DNA of 64,000 bases, from assembly GCA_014218235.1 (NCBI GenBank), contig CM024755.1, forward strand, positions 42,303,848 through 42,367,847, written 5' to 3'. Each line of letters opens with the position of its first letter. Positions within the stretch are counted from its first letter, which is position 1. The notes under the pieces were generated by a model. That model saw nothing but the letters and a program-made list of their open reading frames with translations, did no database searches and was not told the DNA's origin. Both the position numbers and the translations under genes were made by a program. The DNA is from Colocasia esculenta (taxonomy: Eukaryota; Streptophyta; Magnoliopsida; Alismatales; Araceae). Below are positions 44,780 through 57,129 of this stretch, in pieces.

Positions 44780-45927
44780 GTCCTAGGGATCTCCCATTCT
44801 AACACAGCTTGGACCTTTGCTGGATCAACTGCTACATTAGCACCGGAGATAACATGCCCAAGGAAATGAACCTCGCGCATCTAGAAATCGCACTTGCTGA
44901 ATTTTGCATACAACTTGTGCTCTCGGAGAACTTCTAACACTACCCTCAAATGCTGAAGGTGTGTGGCCACATCCGGAGAATAGACCAACACATCATCAAT
45001 AAACACTACGATAAAACTATCTAGATAAGGTCTAAACACCCTGTTCATGAGGTCTATGAACGCTGCAGGGGCATTGGTTAGACCAAATGGAAGAACTAAA
45101 AACTCATAATGTCCATAATGGGTCCGAAAGGCCGTCTTGGACACATCATCACTCCTAATCCTCAAAAGATGATAACCAGACCGCAGATCAATCTTGGAAA
45201 AGACCGATGCATTCTGCAGCTGGTCAAAAAGATCATCAATCCGAGGTAAGGGATACCTATTCTTCACTGTCACCTGGTTGAGCTTTCTATAATCAATGCA
45301 CAACCGAAGTGAACCATCCTTCTTCTTTATGAATAATACAGGTGCACCCTATGGAGAAACACTAGGACGAATAAATCCCTTATCTAGCAAATCTTGTAAC
45401 TGCTTCCTTAACTCAGCTAACTCTGCAAGTGCCATCCGATATGGAGCCTTTGAGATAGGAGAGGTGCCTAGAAGCAACTCTATGGTAAACTCTATCTCCC
45501 TAACCAGTGGCAATTCAGACAAATCTTCGGGAAAAATGTCTGGAAACTCCTGCACTACATCAATCTCCACAAGAGTAAGCGAATGATCAGCCTTCGGTAC
45601 TAATAGCACACTGGCAAGAAAAGCTTCACAACCCTTGTTAACCATCCTCATTGCCTTCATGGAGGAGATGACAAACATTCCCGTAAGGTTCCTTGGCAAT
45701 GGATGTGAAAACTCATCCTCACCAGGAATACAAAAAATGATCTTTTTCCCATGATAATCTACTAATGCATAATGGTCCTCTAGCCAATCCAGACCTAGAA
45801 TAGCATCATAGTTCTTCATCTTTAGCAAGAAGAAACACCCATTTAAGACTCGATCCTCAATGCACATAGGTAACGACGGAATATACTTCCTAGTCGATAC
45901 CGTTCCCACAGGTTTGTGCACAGACAA
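44780..45927 (-). pseudogene. Tekay-1 protease end and reverse transcriptase
   Basis: Gypsy RT and the protease-RT connection. On the minus strand 45927-45349 reads VGTVSTRKYIPSLPMCIED, AILGLDWLEDHYALVDYHGKK, FPDIFPEDLSELP and the pre-RT PISKAPYRMALAELAELRKQL. A TAG (~45349, from TGG) falls just before [15 protein letters not shown]. The RT then reads [36 protein letters not shown] (catalytic Asp) and [13 protein letters not shown] (FIDD form of the YxDD box), to 44881. It continues through the QAVLEWEIPRTP segment into the insertion. Tat-gag splits RT at 44775; the remainder (EIRSFLGLAGYY) is at 34890-34936. Confidence 0.9.
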
Positions 45928-46384
45928 CGGAACCTCTAACTCCTCAGCCTCTAATCTGACTCTAAAGCTAGGTGCCTAGCAAATTGCTTGAAAATGAATG
46001 AGTGAGTGGCACCCGTATCAAACAAAAGCCGAGCGTGCACACCCATGAAAAGTACCATACCTTCAGTGACATTATCCGCATGCTCAACATCCTCTTGTGC
46101 TAGGGCAAACACTCGAGCTTGGGCTCGAGGCCTTCCTGTAGCTGGCGCCGCTGCTGCTGCCACTGTTGGGGCTGGCGCTCCTCGCTGGACTCCCTGTTGA
46201 AGTCTGGGACAGTCCCGAATCTGATGCTCGCTGCTCCCGCACTTGAGGCACTTCCCCGCCAAATTCCAGCACTCAGTACCACCATGTGTCCTTCCACAAT
46301 GAGGACACTCCTTCTTGCCGCTAGGCCTACTACCGGGGACTGCTGAGAAGCTACCTGCTGACTGCTTGCTGCCACAGGACACAA
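45928..46384 (-). pseudogene. Tekay-1 gag zinc knuckles and protease active site
   Basis: Nucleocapsid end of Gag and start of the aspartic protease. The minus strand encodes KKECPHCGRTHGGTECWN and GKCLKCGSSEHQIRDCPRL, two knuckle-like motifs of which the second is a standard CCHC. After an Ala/Pro linker comes RLLFDTGATHSFIFKQFA with the intact DTG catalytic triad (~46020-46060). A one-base deletion near 45950 shifts the frame into the following protease segment, and another shift near 46385-46440 separates it from the gag core upstream. Confidence 0.85.
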
Positions 46385-46834
46385 CAGTGACTGGTACGCT
46401 GCCTTCTTCCTGTCCTGCCGCTGGAATGGAGGTGCAGATCTCTTCTGCGATGCCTTCTTCTCCTCTAGGTATTGCTCCATCTCACTCTCCTGTCGGCATG
46501 CCTCACTAAGTGCCACGTCCAAGGTACGATGGTCAAACGCCACCAGGCTCGATCTAAGTGATGGTTTAAGGCCCATCACAAACTTCTTCGTTTTCCTGTG
46601 CTCATCAACCACTATGTGAGGTGCATACTTCGATAATTCGACAAGCCTGGCCTCGTACTCAAGTACGGTCATGGAGCCCTGAGTCAAAGTAAGGAACTCC
46701 TGCTCCATCTTGTCCTGAATTTGCTCTGGGACGAACTTGGCCTGAAAGAACCTCACAAACTCATCCCATGCTACCTTGACAGCACCGTCCTCAAATCAGG
46801 TATGCAGTAACGAGGTCCACCACACATCGGCCCT

Positions 46835-46915
46835 CTCTCGCAAAACATTCTCCATAAGGACCAATCTACACAATCTAATTTCAAGAAAATAAATACATAT
46901 GCAACTAACACATAC
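46835..46915 (-). other. Candidate gag intron 2 of Tekay-1 (81 bp)
   Basis: On the minus strand CAG|GTATGTG starts an AT-rich insertion exactly where conserved gag runs from ATYMLQ straight to RADVWW. The insertion ends GCGAGAG|AGG. Its 81-bp length keeps the frame whether spliced or not, and it contains no stop. Homologous gags lack these residues. Confidence 0.55.
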
Positions 46916-47122
46916 CTGTAGCATATAGGTGGCCAAGCTGACCTTGTCATCCTCAGCACACCTAATCACTCGGAAGATCTTCTCGATCTCCCTCATCCAG
47001 CTCTCCGCTATTAATGGATCACTTTTCCTCTTAAAAGAGGGTGGAGCCATCCTCTTGAATCGCTCCATGATGGAAGGTCCACCATGGTCATGTCCCTGGG
47101 GAACTGGAGCTGGAGCCTGAGC

Positions 47123-47222
47123 CTGCTACAACCACAACATAAACAACATATATAGCACATAAGCAACATAACAGTCATACATTTTAATGAAAACAGACTA
47201 CCACTATCTAATTATTTGTAAC
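47123..47222 (-). other. Candidate gag intron 1 of Tekay-1 (100 bp)
   Basis: On the minus strand the segment starts GTTACAAATAATTAG and ends GTTGTGGTTGTAGCAG|GCTCAG, with a T-rich stretch and canonical CAG|G acceptor. It is AT-rich with stops in all frames, while the flanking exons read as a continuous Gln/Ala/Pro linker. The exon-end codon is now TAG, presumably from CAG. Confidence 0.6.
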
Positions 47223-47438
47223 CTAAGCCTCCAGCTGAGTCTGTAGTACAGCCTGGGTATGGACCTGAGTCTGTATGGCCTGCACCAGACCTTGCATGAA
47301 TACTCCATAATCTACTAGCGGCGGAGGAGGAAGTACCGTAGGACCCTGGGGTGCTGGGGCCTGCTGCTCACCCCTGTCCTCACGCCTAGGCTCATCCTCT
47401 CTAGCATGGGCACTACACCTACCACGAGAAGCCATAGC

Positions 47439-47601
47439 CTGCAAGACAATTTAATCACAATTAGAAACTAAGTTAATTAATTCTTAACCATGTTCTTAAC
47501 TATGTTTCATTCATTATTAATCATTTTCTACACATGTGGACAATTCTATAAAGACTTAGCATATTATGAATATGATGGCATATATTCATGTACATCTCAA
47601 C
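47439..47601 (-). other. Candidate 5'-leader intron of Tekay-1
   Basis: Three bases after the PBS the minus strand reads CCAG|GTTGAGATG, and just before the gag ATG it reads ATTGTCTTGCAG|GCTATGG. This gives a 163-bp AT-rich segment with plausible splice signals. Inference only. Confidence 0.4.
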
Positions 47602-47604
47602 CTG

Positions 47605-47616
47605 GCTCTGATACCA
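47605..47616 (-). other. Primer-binding site of Tekay-1
   Basis: The plus-strand GCTCTGATACCA is TGGTATCAGAGC on the minus strand, five bases from the LTR edge at 47622. Confidence 0.88.
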
Positions 47617-47621
47617 ATCTC

Positions 47622-50600
47622 TGTAACAACCCTCCTTATACTGGTACGATTATACCAATCCACATCGGTATAATGAACGCCGTCACAGTGGGACATTGAC
47701 ACAACAATTACAATAAGCTGAGATGTATACAAATATTGACATGGAACAACGGAAATAAAAAGAATTAAATATCATTCTTATTTCATCATCATCATTAAAT
47801 ATCCACAGTCTATATAGCATTTAAAGAAAAAGCTAAAGTCCACATAATTACAATTCTAAATCAAATTACATTGTTCAGATGAGATACATCACTTATTCAT
47901 TACATACTTATGAAAATGAAAATACAATGAAGAGATCTCCACAATAAATGCTACTCCTCTCGCTCGGAGTCGCTCCTAACTATCTCCTCAGAAGAAGTGG
48001 AGACACTTGCACCTGTACTCTGAAGCAAGAATGAGTCTAAAGAGACCCAGCAAGCAATCCATATACATCATCCTTACACACATCATATGTACATGCTAAC
48101 ATTCAATGGAGTAATTTACACATGTAGCATGGTTCACACAATTTAAACTACTAAGCATGGAACTTATAGCATTAAAGGCACATTACACATGCTTTATTTT
48201 ACTTACAATAATTAAATATAGAACCTATAACATGCTTTCTACATATTTTAATTAATATGCTTAAGCAATTCCAAACCCATTCAAATCATATTACAATGTA
48301 CACAACCTAAACATGGAATTACACATAATGTAAGCATTACACCTAGCATGGATTCTATTTTAACTCTCATGAATTTACTACAATTATACACACCATTTAC
48401 TTGCTGTTTTAACATAAATTAAACATAATTACAATGTTTTACATTTGTTCACATGCTAACACATTCACATTGTGACGGCCCTCATTATACCGGTACGGTT
48501 ATACCAACCCACGTCGGTATAGCGAGAGTCCTCACAGTGGGACATTTACCCAAACGATACATACAGCTGAGATACACGCGAATATACAACAGAGTAGCGG
48601 AAGTAAAAGACAACTGTCTTCATTCATTCATCATCCACATTAAACATACATGAAATTCGCAATTAACATTAAAAGCTAAAAGTTCACATAATTTAAATTG
48701 CCGAAATTCAAATACATAATGTCCACACTTATACATTCTTTTCATGATAACTCTAATACAATGTTGAAATTACATACTATGAAATGCACAAGTCTCAAAG
48801 AAACTCCAAAGACTAATCTCCGCGCTCGGAGTCCATCTCCACTGTCTCCTCCAATGGTGCCACGTCACCAACTACACCTGTACGCCGAAGCAAGGAGTGA
48901 GTCTAAAGACTCAGCAAGCAACACTACTCATAACATACACGTATAAGTCATAGCGGTTTCTACATGCACATTCAAAATTTTCAACACATGGCATGCTAGT
49001 CATTCGAAAGTTTCAACCTATCATGAAAGTTTTACCAATTAATACATGGACCATGCTTTCAGATTTCTAAGAATAAAACTTTACCTATCACATGCTCTCT
49101 ATTCAATTTACTCATGAAATTTTGTCTTTAAAGAACCAAGACATGAGAGCTACCAACATGAACACTGTGCATATATGAAAGGAAAACACAACTAGCATGG
49201 GTTTACATGTTCTTAAGCACATACATAGACATTTTCACATGCTTTAAGTTGCTGGTTTCACATGGTTTAATGGCTGTAAACCTACACATGAGAGCTACCA
49301 TGTTTCTTAAAACATATCATGTGAACAACTAATCATGCTATTTTGTACCCGTGCTCATCAATTATCCCTAACATGGATTCTAGACATTTTTGCACATATA
49401 AACATAATGATAACAACATGAAATTACTGATTTCACATGGTTTCAGATTTGTCTCACATGGATTTCAATATCATATCCTCACATTTAGAATTTCACATTT
49501 TCTTTACACAAGTTTCCTCTTTCACATAGTTGCACTTTGCACATACACATTCACATTGTTCACTTACACATTTACACATGAACACATACACATACACATT
49601 ACACATTACACATTACACATTACACATTTTAGGTGCCGTGAGACATAGTCCAAACCACCAAAGAAGGACATATACACATCACATTACACATAGACGCCAT
49701 CTAGGCATTTCAATGGCGACTCTTGGACTGCGCAGACGGGAGAACAAGTCTCCACCCTAACCAGTGGTACTTGTCCACCTCCAGGATTTCCCCCTAATGC
49801 CCTTAGGGTCACTTACACATTGAACTTTCTCAGGGGGACTTTTCCCTGATATAGTTCCACTGCCCTCTACGGAAGTAGTGTCACATTGGCACAGTTACAC
49901 ATTTACACATTTTACCGATTTACACATAGTTTTACACATATCACTTTCCATCTCATTCACTTTCTCACTCACATGCATATCTATGTTTTTCCTGACATGG
50001 CACTACAGATTTCAGGAGTTTAACACACAGTAAATTCACTAATCAGGTTGGGTTTAAACAATATCTAACCACTTCACGATAATGTACACGGATTTTTTTA
50101 CATTTCACATGGAAAATACATAACTCCTTATATACTGGTCCAAATGACCTGAAATTTTAACCACATGCTATTTTCGGGTTCAAGGTCATACATTCAATTT
50201 TTCAGATTTTTCTGAGCTAAATAGAATTTACAGAAAATCAAATACCTATTTCACATGCCATTCACAATTTAAGTTTACATGGAGTTTAACACATCCTGCA
50301 TTTTTGCCACTTACTGGTTGAACAGAGACTACTGTTTATGCATGACTTGAGATTATAGAATTATCCTAAATCATACAACCACAGATCGATCACCACAAAC
50401 CATTCTTTCATGGCTTTTTATTTACCGAACCGAATTTATTAGCAATTTATACAAGCATGGACAATTTATCAAAAATTGAGTATACGTATACTGATCCACT
50501 AATCTTCATGATCAGACAAAACTGAGGCATTCAGACTAGTCCTAATCATAAAGCATGGATTGGCAAGACTATCAACAAATCATGCTTACAAATTCATGGG

Positions 50601-53600
50601 ATACAATCTTTCTAACATTCACCACCACACATCACACTCATCCACACACCACATTTGACAGTATACATAGTGTATAGGGTTACCATATATCCTCATCACG
50701 GAAACCATACCGAAAATAGTTGTATAGGAAGGGCAGAACAGGTCACTGTTCTGTCTAGAGGAACTTGGCGGCGGCCTCTGGCCGCTGACTCACTGTCAGC
50801 GGCATGGTCGATGGACGCCAAGCATGATCTCAGCGTCCATTGACCTTGCCGTCAATGCAGGTCTGTGCAGAACACAGACCCGAGCTCTCAAGTTGGGTGA
50901 AAGTGAGGGTCTAGGACTCGAGAGAAAAATATACAAAAATTGTAGAATCGACCTAGATACATACGGGGACATTATGGTTAGGTCACTTGCCTTTTAGAAA
51001 TTGCCCCAATGGATCAAAATGCTCGAAGAAGCCCTCCTTGGGCAGTCCGAAGAAGGTGCAGAATGTCTTCCTAGATCTTCTTCCTCCGGGCTCCTGGATG
51101 ATCTCCACAGCAAGGGGATGTCGGGGAAGCCTCCTCCTTTGCTCCAGCTATCCTCTTGTCGTGGAAGATGGCCGGATCTAGCTCCAGGAAGTCGGATCTT
51201 TGGGTGCAAAGAGTGGGTTTTCTCATAGCTCAGAAACTAGGGTTTTTCTCCTAGTTTCTCTCTTGCAAAGGTGAAGAGAGGGGTGGGAGAAGGCAGATCC
51301 GGGTTCAGACATATGGGGAGGCCTCTCTCCCACTCACAGGGTGACAAGACAGCTCTCAGAGCCGTTGGGGACAGCTCCCCAATGGCTGAGCTTTCTTGTT
51401 TCCAGAATTTCTAGCTCTGTTGCGCATGTAGGCCAGAGAAATAGGCGTCCATATCGTTAGACGCCAGGATTAGTGTTGGCGTCCATGTCTGGACACTGAC
51501 ACCACCTCAATGGCTAGGAGTTGACGCCAATAAGGCCTTCGGCCAGAACTCTAAAATATGCAGAAAACCATGCATACCATGCATATATACATGCAATATG
51601 TATATGGTAGTGTATCCATACTATCACCATTCAATACATGCATTATTTACATCTAGTATAACATATGCACACGTAATTGTACTAATTAATACGTACGTAA
51701 ATATGTATATACATACACAAGCACAAATATACACACACACAAATACAAATAATGCGACGGAAATTCGAGGGCCTTACACACATACTCATTTACACTTTGC
51801 ACATTTCACAATTCATTTACACTTATTCACATTTTCACATTTAAATGCCATGACACATAGTCCAAACCACCACTAGAAGGACACACATAACACATGCACT
51901 TATCCATCGCCTAGGCAATGCAGTAATGGATCTTGGTTCACTGTGCAGAACCGGGAGAAGCACTCTCCACCCTAACCAGTAGTACTTGTCCACCTCCAAG
52001 ATTTCATCCTATTTGCCCTTAGGATATCACTCACATTGAACTTTCCATAGGGACTTTACTACGGTACAGTTCCACAGCTCTCTATGTTAGCATTGTCACA
52101 CATGACACATTTTACACACTTTTCATATTATTCTCATTGTTCATAATATTCACATGCACTAAATTACACCATTGCACTCACTTGTACACAATTGCCTAGT
52201 TTTCAGTTTATCTAATAATATACTACTATTCACAGTGTTAAACAGGTCATAAACTTAATCCTAATGATGCTGCAATTTACTGAATTATAAACAATCACAT
52301 TAAGCATACTCAACATGGTCGCTTTTCTATATTAAATCCGAAATAACACTTGCTGTTATCCAATCAGTACGAAATTTTTACCATAGACTACTCACAGTTA
52401 ATCATAACACATACAAATTTTTAGATTTTTTGAAAATCTACACAATTTATAATAATTAGAACGAGCGTTCTGCAAATTTACCAAAAAATCTAATTAACAT
52501 GGTTTACAGTATTACAGATGTATTTAGCAGTTCCAGAATATGTATTAACAATCCTGTATTCACATAAAATTTCTGACATGTTCACATGCAGCCATACATT
52601 TATTTGTAATCAAAACAGGTAATTCACGCTCACTGTTCTATTTCCAGAAATTCTAATAATTTGCACAGTATGCAGAAATTCGTTCAATTCTCATGATGTG
52701 ACCTAGCATATGTATATGACCCACAGAAATTTTCTGAAGCTTTAGTTTAACATGGATCTATGTAAACAGTAATTAATAAAGTCAAATCATGCATAACATC
52801 TTATTTTAGGAATTTAATAATTAGTACAGTGTATGAAAATTCAACATAATCACATGGCATGTTCCACTGGACATACTTGACCATATAAAATTTCTACAAC
52901 ATATACTCATGTTCAGAAATCAGGGGAATAAGCCACAGGGATCAGACATGCATTCCGTAAAAAACTTGATGAACTTGGCGGCACAGGTACTGTCGCCAAC
53001 ATGAATTAACGGCACAAAAGGTGGCCGCCACCCCTGAATCTTAACGGCATCAGATGCTGTCGTTAAGTTCTTGTCTGTGCAAACACAGACAGAACGCAGA
53101 AACAATGGTGAATGGAGGTTCCAGGACACGAGAGAAAACCTGTAAGATTCCTAGGACCTACTAGACATGGGCAGGGATGATATACATAGGTTACTTGCCT
53201 CTTAAAATTTTCTATATGTGATTAATTTATCGGAGAAGCTCTCCTTGGCCAGACTAAGAAGTCCTCCAATCTCCCCTCGATCTGGCTTCTATGTTGATGG
53301 ATGAAGTACGTTGGAGTCGGGGAATCCTTCCTCGATGTTCAAAGAGTCTGCCGGTTGATGAAGTTCGCCAGGAAATGCACCAAGTCGACGGATCAAAGTC
53401 TCCAAAGTCTCAATTTTTGCACAAGAAGCAAGTGTTTTGACCAAAGAGCCAAAAGACCTATTCTGGCCGCAAGCGGGTGATTTTATAAGCTAGGGCAGTT
53501 GGGTACACATTTAGGTAGGGGATCCTACCGTTGGGCGGAGGTTTCCTAAACAGAGGGAGAAGAAATCGCAGATGCTTCCGGATCTGAAACTGCAAAAATC

Positions 53601-53955
53601 TAGGGAAATAGACGTCCACAGAATTGGCCGTCTACCAGGGGTTAACGTCCATCGTTCTGGACGCTGACATCCCCATGCACGTCCATGCATGTTGACGCCA
53701 ACTGGTCTTTCGGCTAGAACACAGAAATGCAGCCTACTATGCACACACTATGTACATACACATATATAATGTATAATGTGTCACATACGCATCATATGTA
53801 CATAATTAAATGAGCATACATACATGTACAACCTTATTTATTTGTAATATGCATAAGAATACACATATATATATACATAAAACTATACACACAAGCATCT
53901 AAACATTACACAACCAAACATCTAATTAAGAGGGCATAAATTCGAGGGCCTTACA
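47622..53955 (-). repeat. Tekay-1 5' LTR, split by solo LTR
   Basis: LTR sequence is at 47622-48470 and 51784-53955, ~3.0 kb, from TGTAACAACCCTCC to GAGGGCCTTACA. The right segment matches the 3' LTR closely. A minus-strand TATA (GCTTATAAAA) is at 53481-53490. Upstream of it, at 53610-53700, lie GACGTCCA and GTCC...GGACGC inverted repeats. The right flank at 53956 (GAGAGAGAAG) leaves the element. No gene is present. Confidence 0.9.
48471..51778 (-). repeat. Solo LTR inside Tekay-1 5' LTR (3.3 kb)
   Basis: It runs from TGTGACGGCCCTC to GGGCCTTACA, flanked by a perfect 5-bp duplication CACAT (48466-48470 and 51779-51783). It is from the same broad family as its host and as the solo LTR at 19949. 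It includes inverted GGCGTCCA/GGACGC motifs at ~51441-51510 and a GGCGGC/GCCGCT block at 50765-50830. It is noncoding. Confidence 0.92.
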
Positions 53956-55130
53956 GAGAGAGAAGTGGCTATATAGAGAGTAAATACCCATTGGGGAAAA
54001 AAACACTTTTATTGATTTTCATTAATCAAGATAGTATCGCACTTTGGTTTTCAATAGACAGCTAAGATAGTATAGCACTTAATTTGGTTGTCAATAGACA
54101 ACCGATATAGTATAGCACTTTGGTAGATCATTTTCTCAACTGAGAGAGTATAACACTTTGGATTGATTGTCTTAGATTAATCTAAATCGCATATCACCTT
54201 GATCATGGAACTCCCGCGGACAAATAGCACTTTAGGGTTCACCTCCAAGGACTAGATCGGGCGCTTTATATGTTGCCAGACATTAGTTATGTTTTGTTAT
54301 CTTAGACAATCAATAGATGGCCAAATAGAGTACCAAGAATATATGAGAGTAATTGAAGAATAGATGAGAGCATAGAGAGAATGTGAACAAATGAGTAATT
54401 ATGAAATAGACGAGAACTATAGGTCAATGCACATAAAATGATGTTAAAACAGGCGATAGTAATAGTTGCACAACATGCATGATTGTACGCTGGCAGTCTG
54501 GTAGAATCACTAATCGTCTGCTGACAGTGCTATGAACACAGTCTTGAGGTTTAGTGTGATCTCAAGGAGAGAGAGAACTCTAAGGCCGTTGGTTCATGCC
54601 GATCCCTCAGGGTATATAGGTATTAATAGTATAACCTACTCATCCTTCATAGACATACGTCATAGCCAAGGAGTTTTATGGAGGCCTTGAACAAGCATTA
54701 CCTAGTCCGAACAAGAGTCTTCCTAAATAGAGAGTCCATCCAAGTCAATAAAAGTGTGTATAGAAAATGTTGCTCGTCTTGCCTTGAGTGCTCGAAGGTA
54801 GAGGAGCGTTGATAACGGTATCCAAAAATGAACGATAAAAACATAAACAAGTCCTTTAATTAAAATGTATCATTATGAATAAAGTTTCATAAATTACCTG
54901 ATACATTATGACATATATAAATGATTTATAAAAGTCTAGAATAAGATATTTTTTTGTGTGCATATGTGTAGAAAATCGAAAGATTGAGATTTGGTCGTGT
55001 GCATGTCTTTTAAAAGAGGTTTATAACATGTTTAATCATTAAATAGCATTAGTTACATTGTTAAAGTTAATTACAAGGGATTAACCCTAAATAATTAGGT
55101 GAACTAGCATGAAAAGGCAAAATTTTGGTT
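53956..55130. other. Flanking DNA right of Tekay-1, no gene
   Basis: AT-rich sequence with short local repeats of GATAGTATAGCACTTTGG (54033-54150). I see no frame, motif or LTR boundary. It is probably old repeat DNA and the original target of Tekay-1. Confidence 0.4.
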
Positions 55131-55149
55131 TCTAGAAAAACATAGTGAG

Positions 55150-55560
55150 GTCGTGACGTCGGCCAGGGGCGGGATTATGTCCCGACGCACCTGGCCGACG
55201 CGACGACCTTGTTCTTGTCGCGACGGGTCAGGACGATAAGATCAGGTCACGACCGACCTGCCGATGCAATCTTCAGGACGTGTTCGAAAGAGCCGACACG
55301 TTTGGGTTGCAGCCGACATGACGACATGGTTCTCGTTGCGAGGGTCGTGGCGACGCTTTCAGGTCAGGTTTGACTGGGCTGACACGATCATCAGGTCATC
55401 GCAGATAGGCCGACAGTGTGTGCTGGTTGCAACGGGTCATAGTGACGTGTTCAGGTCATGCTTGACCTGGCTGACATGATCTTCTAGTCATGTCATGCCG
55501 CATCAGGAGTGCGTGACCTGGCCGAGCAGCATGAGGGGGGCGCGTTCTCAGGCCGAGAAC
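55150..55560. repeat. GC-rich inverted-repeat block
   Basis: A 410-bp GC-rich island in AT-rich DNA. Arms GTCGTGACGTCGGCCAGG (55150-55167) and CCTGGCCGACGCGACGAC (55190-55207) pair at 16 of 18 positions, with an inner CGGGA/TCCCG. Variants of GGTCATGACC-like and CTGGCCGAC-like half-sites continue to 55560. It resembles the palindrome-rich U3 blocks of the LTRs in this window, so it may mark an unrecognised LTR. A 71-codon plus-strand frame at 55264 is not convincing. Confidence 0.6.
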
Positions 55561-56857
55561 GCACAGTAGACAGACCTAATGTAAAACGCCTATATCTCGA
55601 TGTATACAATATGAAAATCCACAAAATCAACTTTAAAATGTTTCTAACAGGATTCTAAACATGATAGAAACAAGAATCAAGTAAATAGACGAAGATTTCA
55701 TGGAGTTTGAAATTAAACAAGAGGGATTGGGTATATGTCAATAGCCGAACATTGAACATGAAATACTCATAAATGGCATGATAGAAATTAGGACTATCTA
55801 TGGTCTCGAGTAATTAGGTTTTTCTTGAGAGAATGCCAACCTTTGGACGAGTTGAAATCCTAGGGCCTAGAATGTGAAGAATGCTTGAAGCTCTCCTTCC
55901 AAGCCTTCTTCTCCACAATTTCCTCCTTCTTTGGCCTCCTTCCTACGTCCAAGAGATCTCAGATGAACATTAGGGTCGGCCATGGACGAGATTGGGGTGT
56001 TTATTGTAGGTCTAGGGTTGAAGAGTCCCTCTAAAACTTTAACTCTTCCTCCAACTCCGAATTTTTCATGTTTATCTAGCTTTCATAGCATAAATCCTTC
56101 TATGTGGGTTAGGATGTGACTCTAATTTCATGGCTAGCAAGTTAGGGTAGGGTTATGAGTCCATTTTGGATATATATGAGTCATATTAGTGATTTACTTA
56201 ACCCTTTTTAATTTATCAATAATTTAGTTATGAATTTTGGCCGATTTATCTTTAATCCATCAATTGTACTCTTGCTCTTGACCCAATAACTCATGAATGG
56301 ATCAATTATACAACTCATATGCTTAATTTACTTAATGAATTTTAATTTATGAAGATTGCCCCTTTTTAATTAGAGAATAGTGGAGATACGAATTTTTATA
56401 ATATTTTATTTTATTTTATCATTTAAAAATCCTATTTTCGCCAAATTACTATAATATGAACCATACATTAAAGCCCATCACTTGCTTATACTTAATGAGT
56501 TTTAATTTATTCACAGTTTTTTATAGTTTTAATTTATTTATCTATTTTAAATTAGTAGTTTGCTACAGTAAATATTGACCTATATATTAATGTGGTATCA
56601 TATCATTATTAGCTACATTTCAATCATTTTGACCTATGTACATATTAACTCTTTCTTGTCTTAATATTTTAGAAATTAATATCTACGATTGGTAGTACCA
56701 TGCCAAAACACATTACATGAACATATTAACATCTTATATATCAATACTAATGATCTTTAAGATGCTTTATTAATACTTTAACATCTTAATTCATTAACAT
56801 GGTGTAACGGGGCTGACAACAAAGAGCTAGTTCGCTACACAGTAGAATAATAAAACA
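55561..56857. other. AT-rich DNA, possible LTR edge at ~56804
   Basis: No gene is present. Near 56804 the sequence TGTAACGGGGCTGACAACA resembles the start of a gypsy LTR on the minus strand, but no PBS or second end was found. The rest is AT-rich and featureless. Confidence 0.35.
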
Positions 56858-57129
56858 TGTTGAGCAACTATCCCTAAGAAATTTAAAGAGTTTTATAAAT
56901 TTCTATGAATATTATTTTTGCTATGACAAATCTTTAAATATATATTTTATACCAAATATATCACAAAAAATTGCATACAAGAAAAACTCATGAACACTCA
57001 AAAGTTTCGAAGGCCATAAACCTCTCCTATAGCCTACTACATCCGACTGCTATATTCAACTGCTAAATCCGACTCCTTTAGAATCGCAGCCATATATCAT
57101 CCAAATTTTTCTAAGTCCACATCTTTACT

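Larger units (their letters stand above)
46385..47435 (-). pseudogene. Tekay-1 gag with intron-like interruptions
   Basis: Gypsy Gag (retrotransposon gag domain). From ATG at 47435 (MASRGRCSAHARED) the first block runs to TAG at 47223-47225 after QLEA. A GT-AG intron-like segment (47123-47222) precedes the next block, with GHDHGGPSIMERFKRMAPPSF, WMREIEKIFRVIRCAEDDKV and LATYMLQ. A second GT-AG segment (46835-46915) separates it from RADVWWTSLL. A TGA at 46796-46798 (CGA expected) then precedes VRFFQAKFVPEQIQDKMEQEF, TQGSMTVLEYEARLVEL and FVMGLKPSLRSSLVAF. Domain order and length match Tekay gag once the segments are removed. It is not functional as it stands. Confidence 0.82.
17071..53955 (-). 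mobile_element. Tekay-1: nested Tekay/Del-like Ty3/gypsy element
   Basis: A minus-strand gypsy retrotransposon with its 5' LTR at 47622-53955, internal region at 32822-47621 and 3' LTR at 17071-32821. The far end of the 3' LTR is missing because Tekay-2 interrupts it. Without insertions the internal part is ~5 kb in the order gag, protease, RT, RNase H, integrase with a group-II-type chromodomain tail, as in the Tekay/Del chromoviruses. Stops and frameshifts make it non-autonomous now. It hosts Copia-1, Tat-gag and a solo LTR. Confidence 0.88.

Noticed and set aside
55264..55479. 71-codon plus-strand frame in the GC-rich island
   Set aside because: It follows from inverted repeats and high GC; no start context or known domain.
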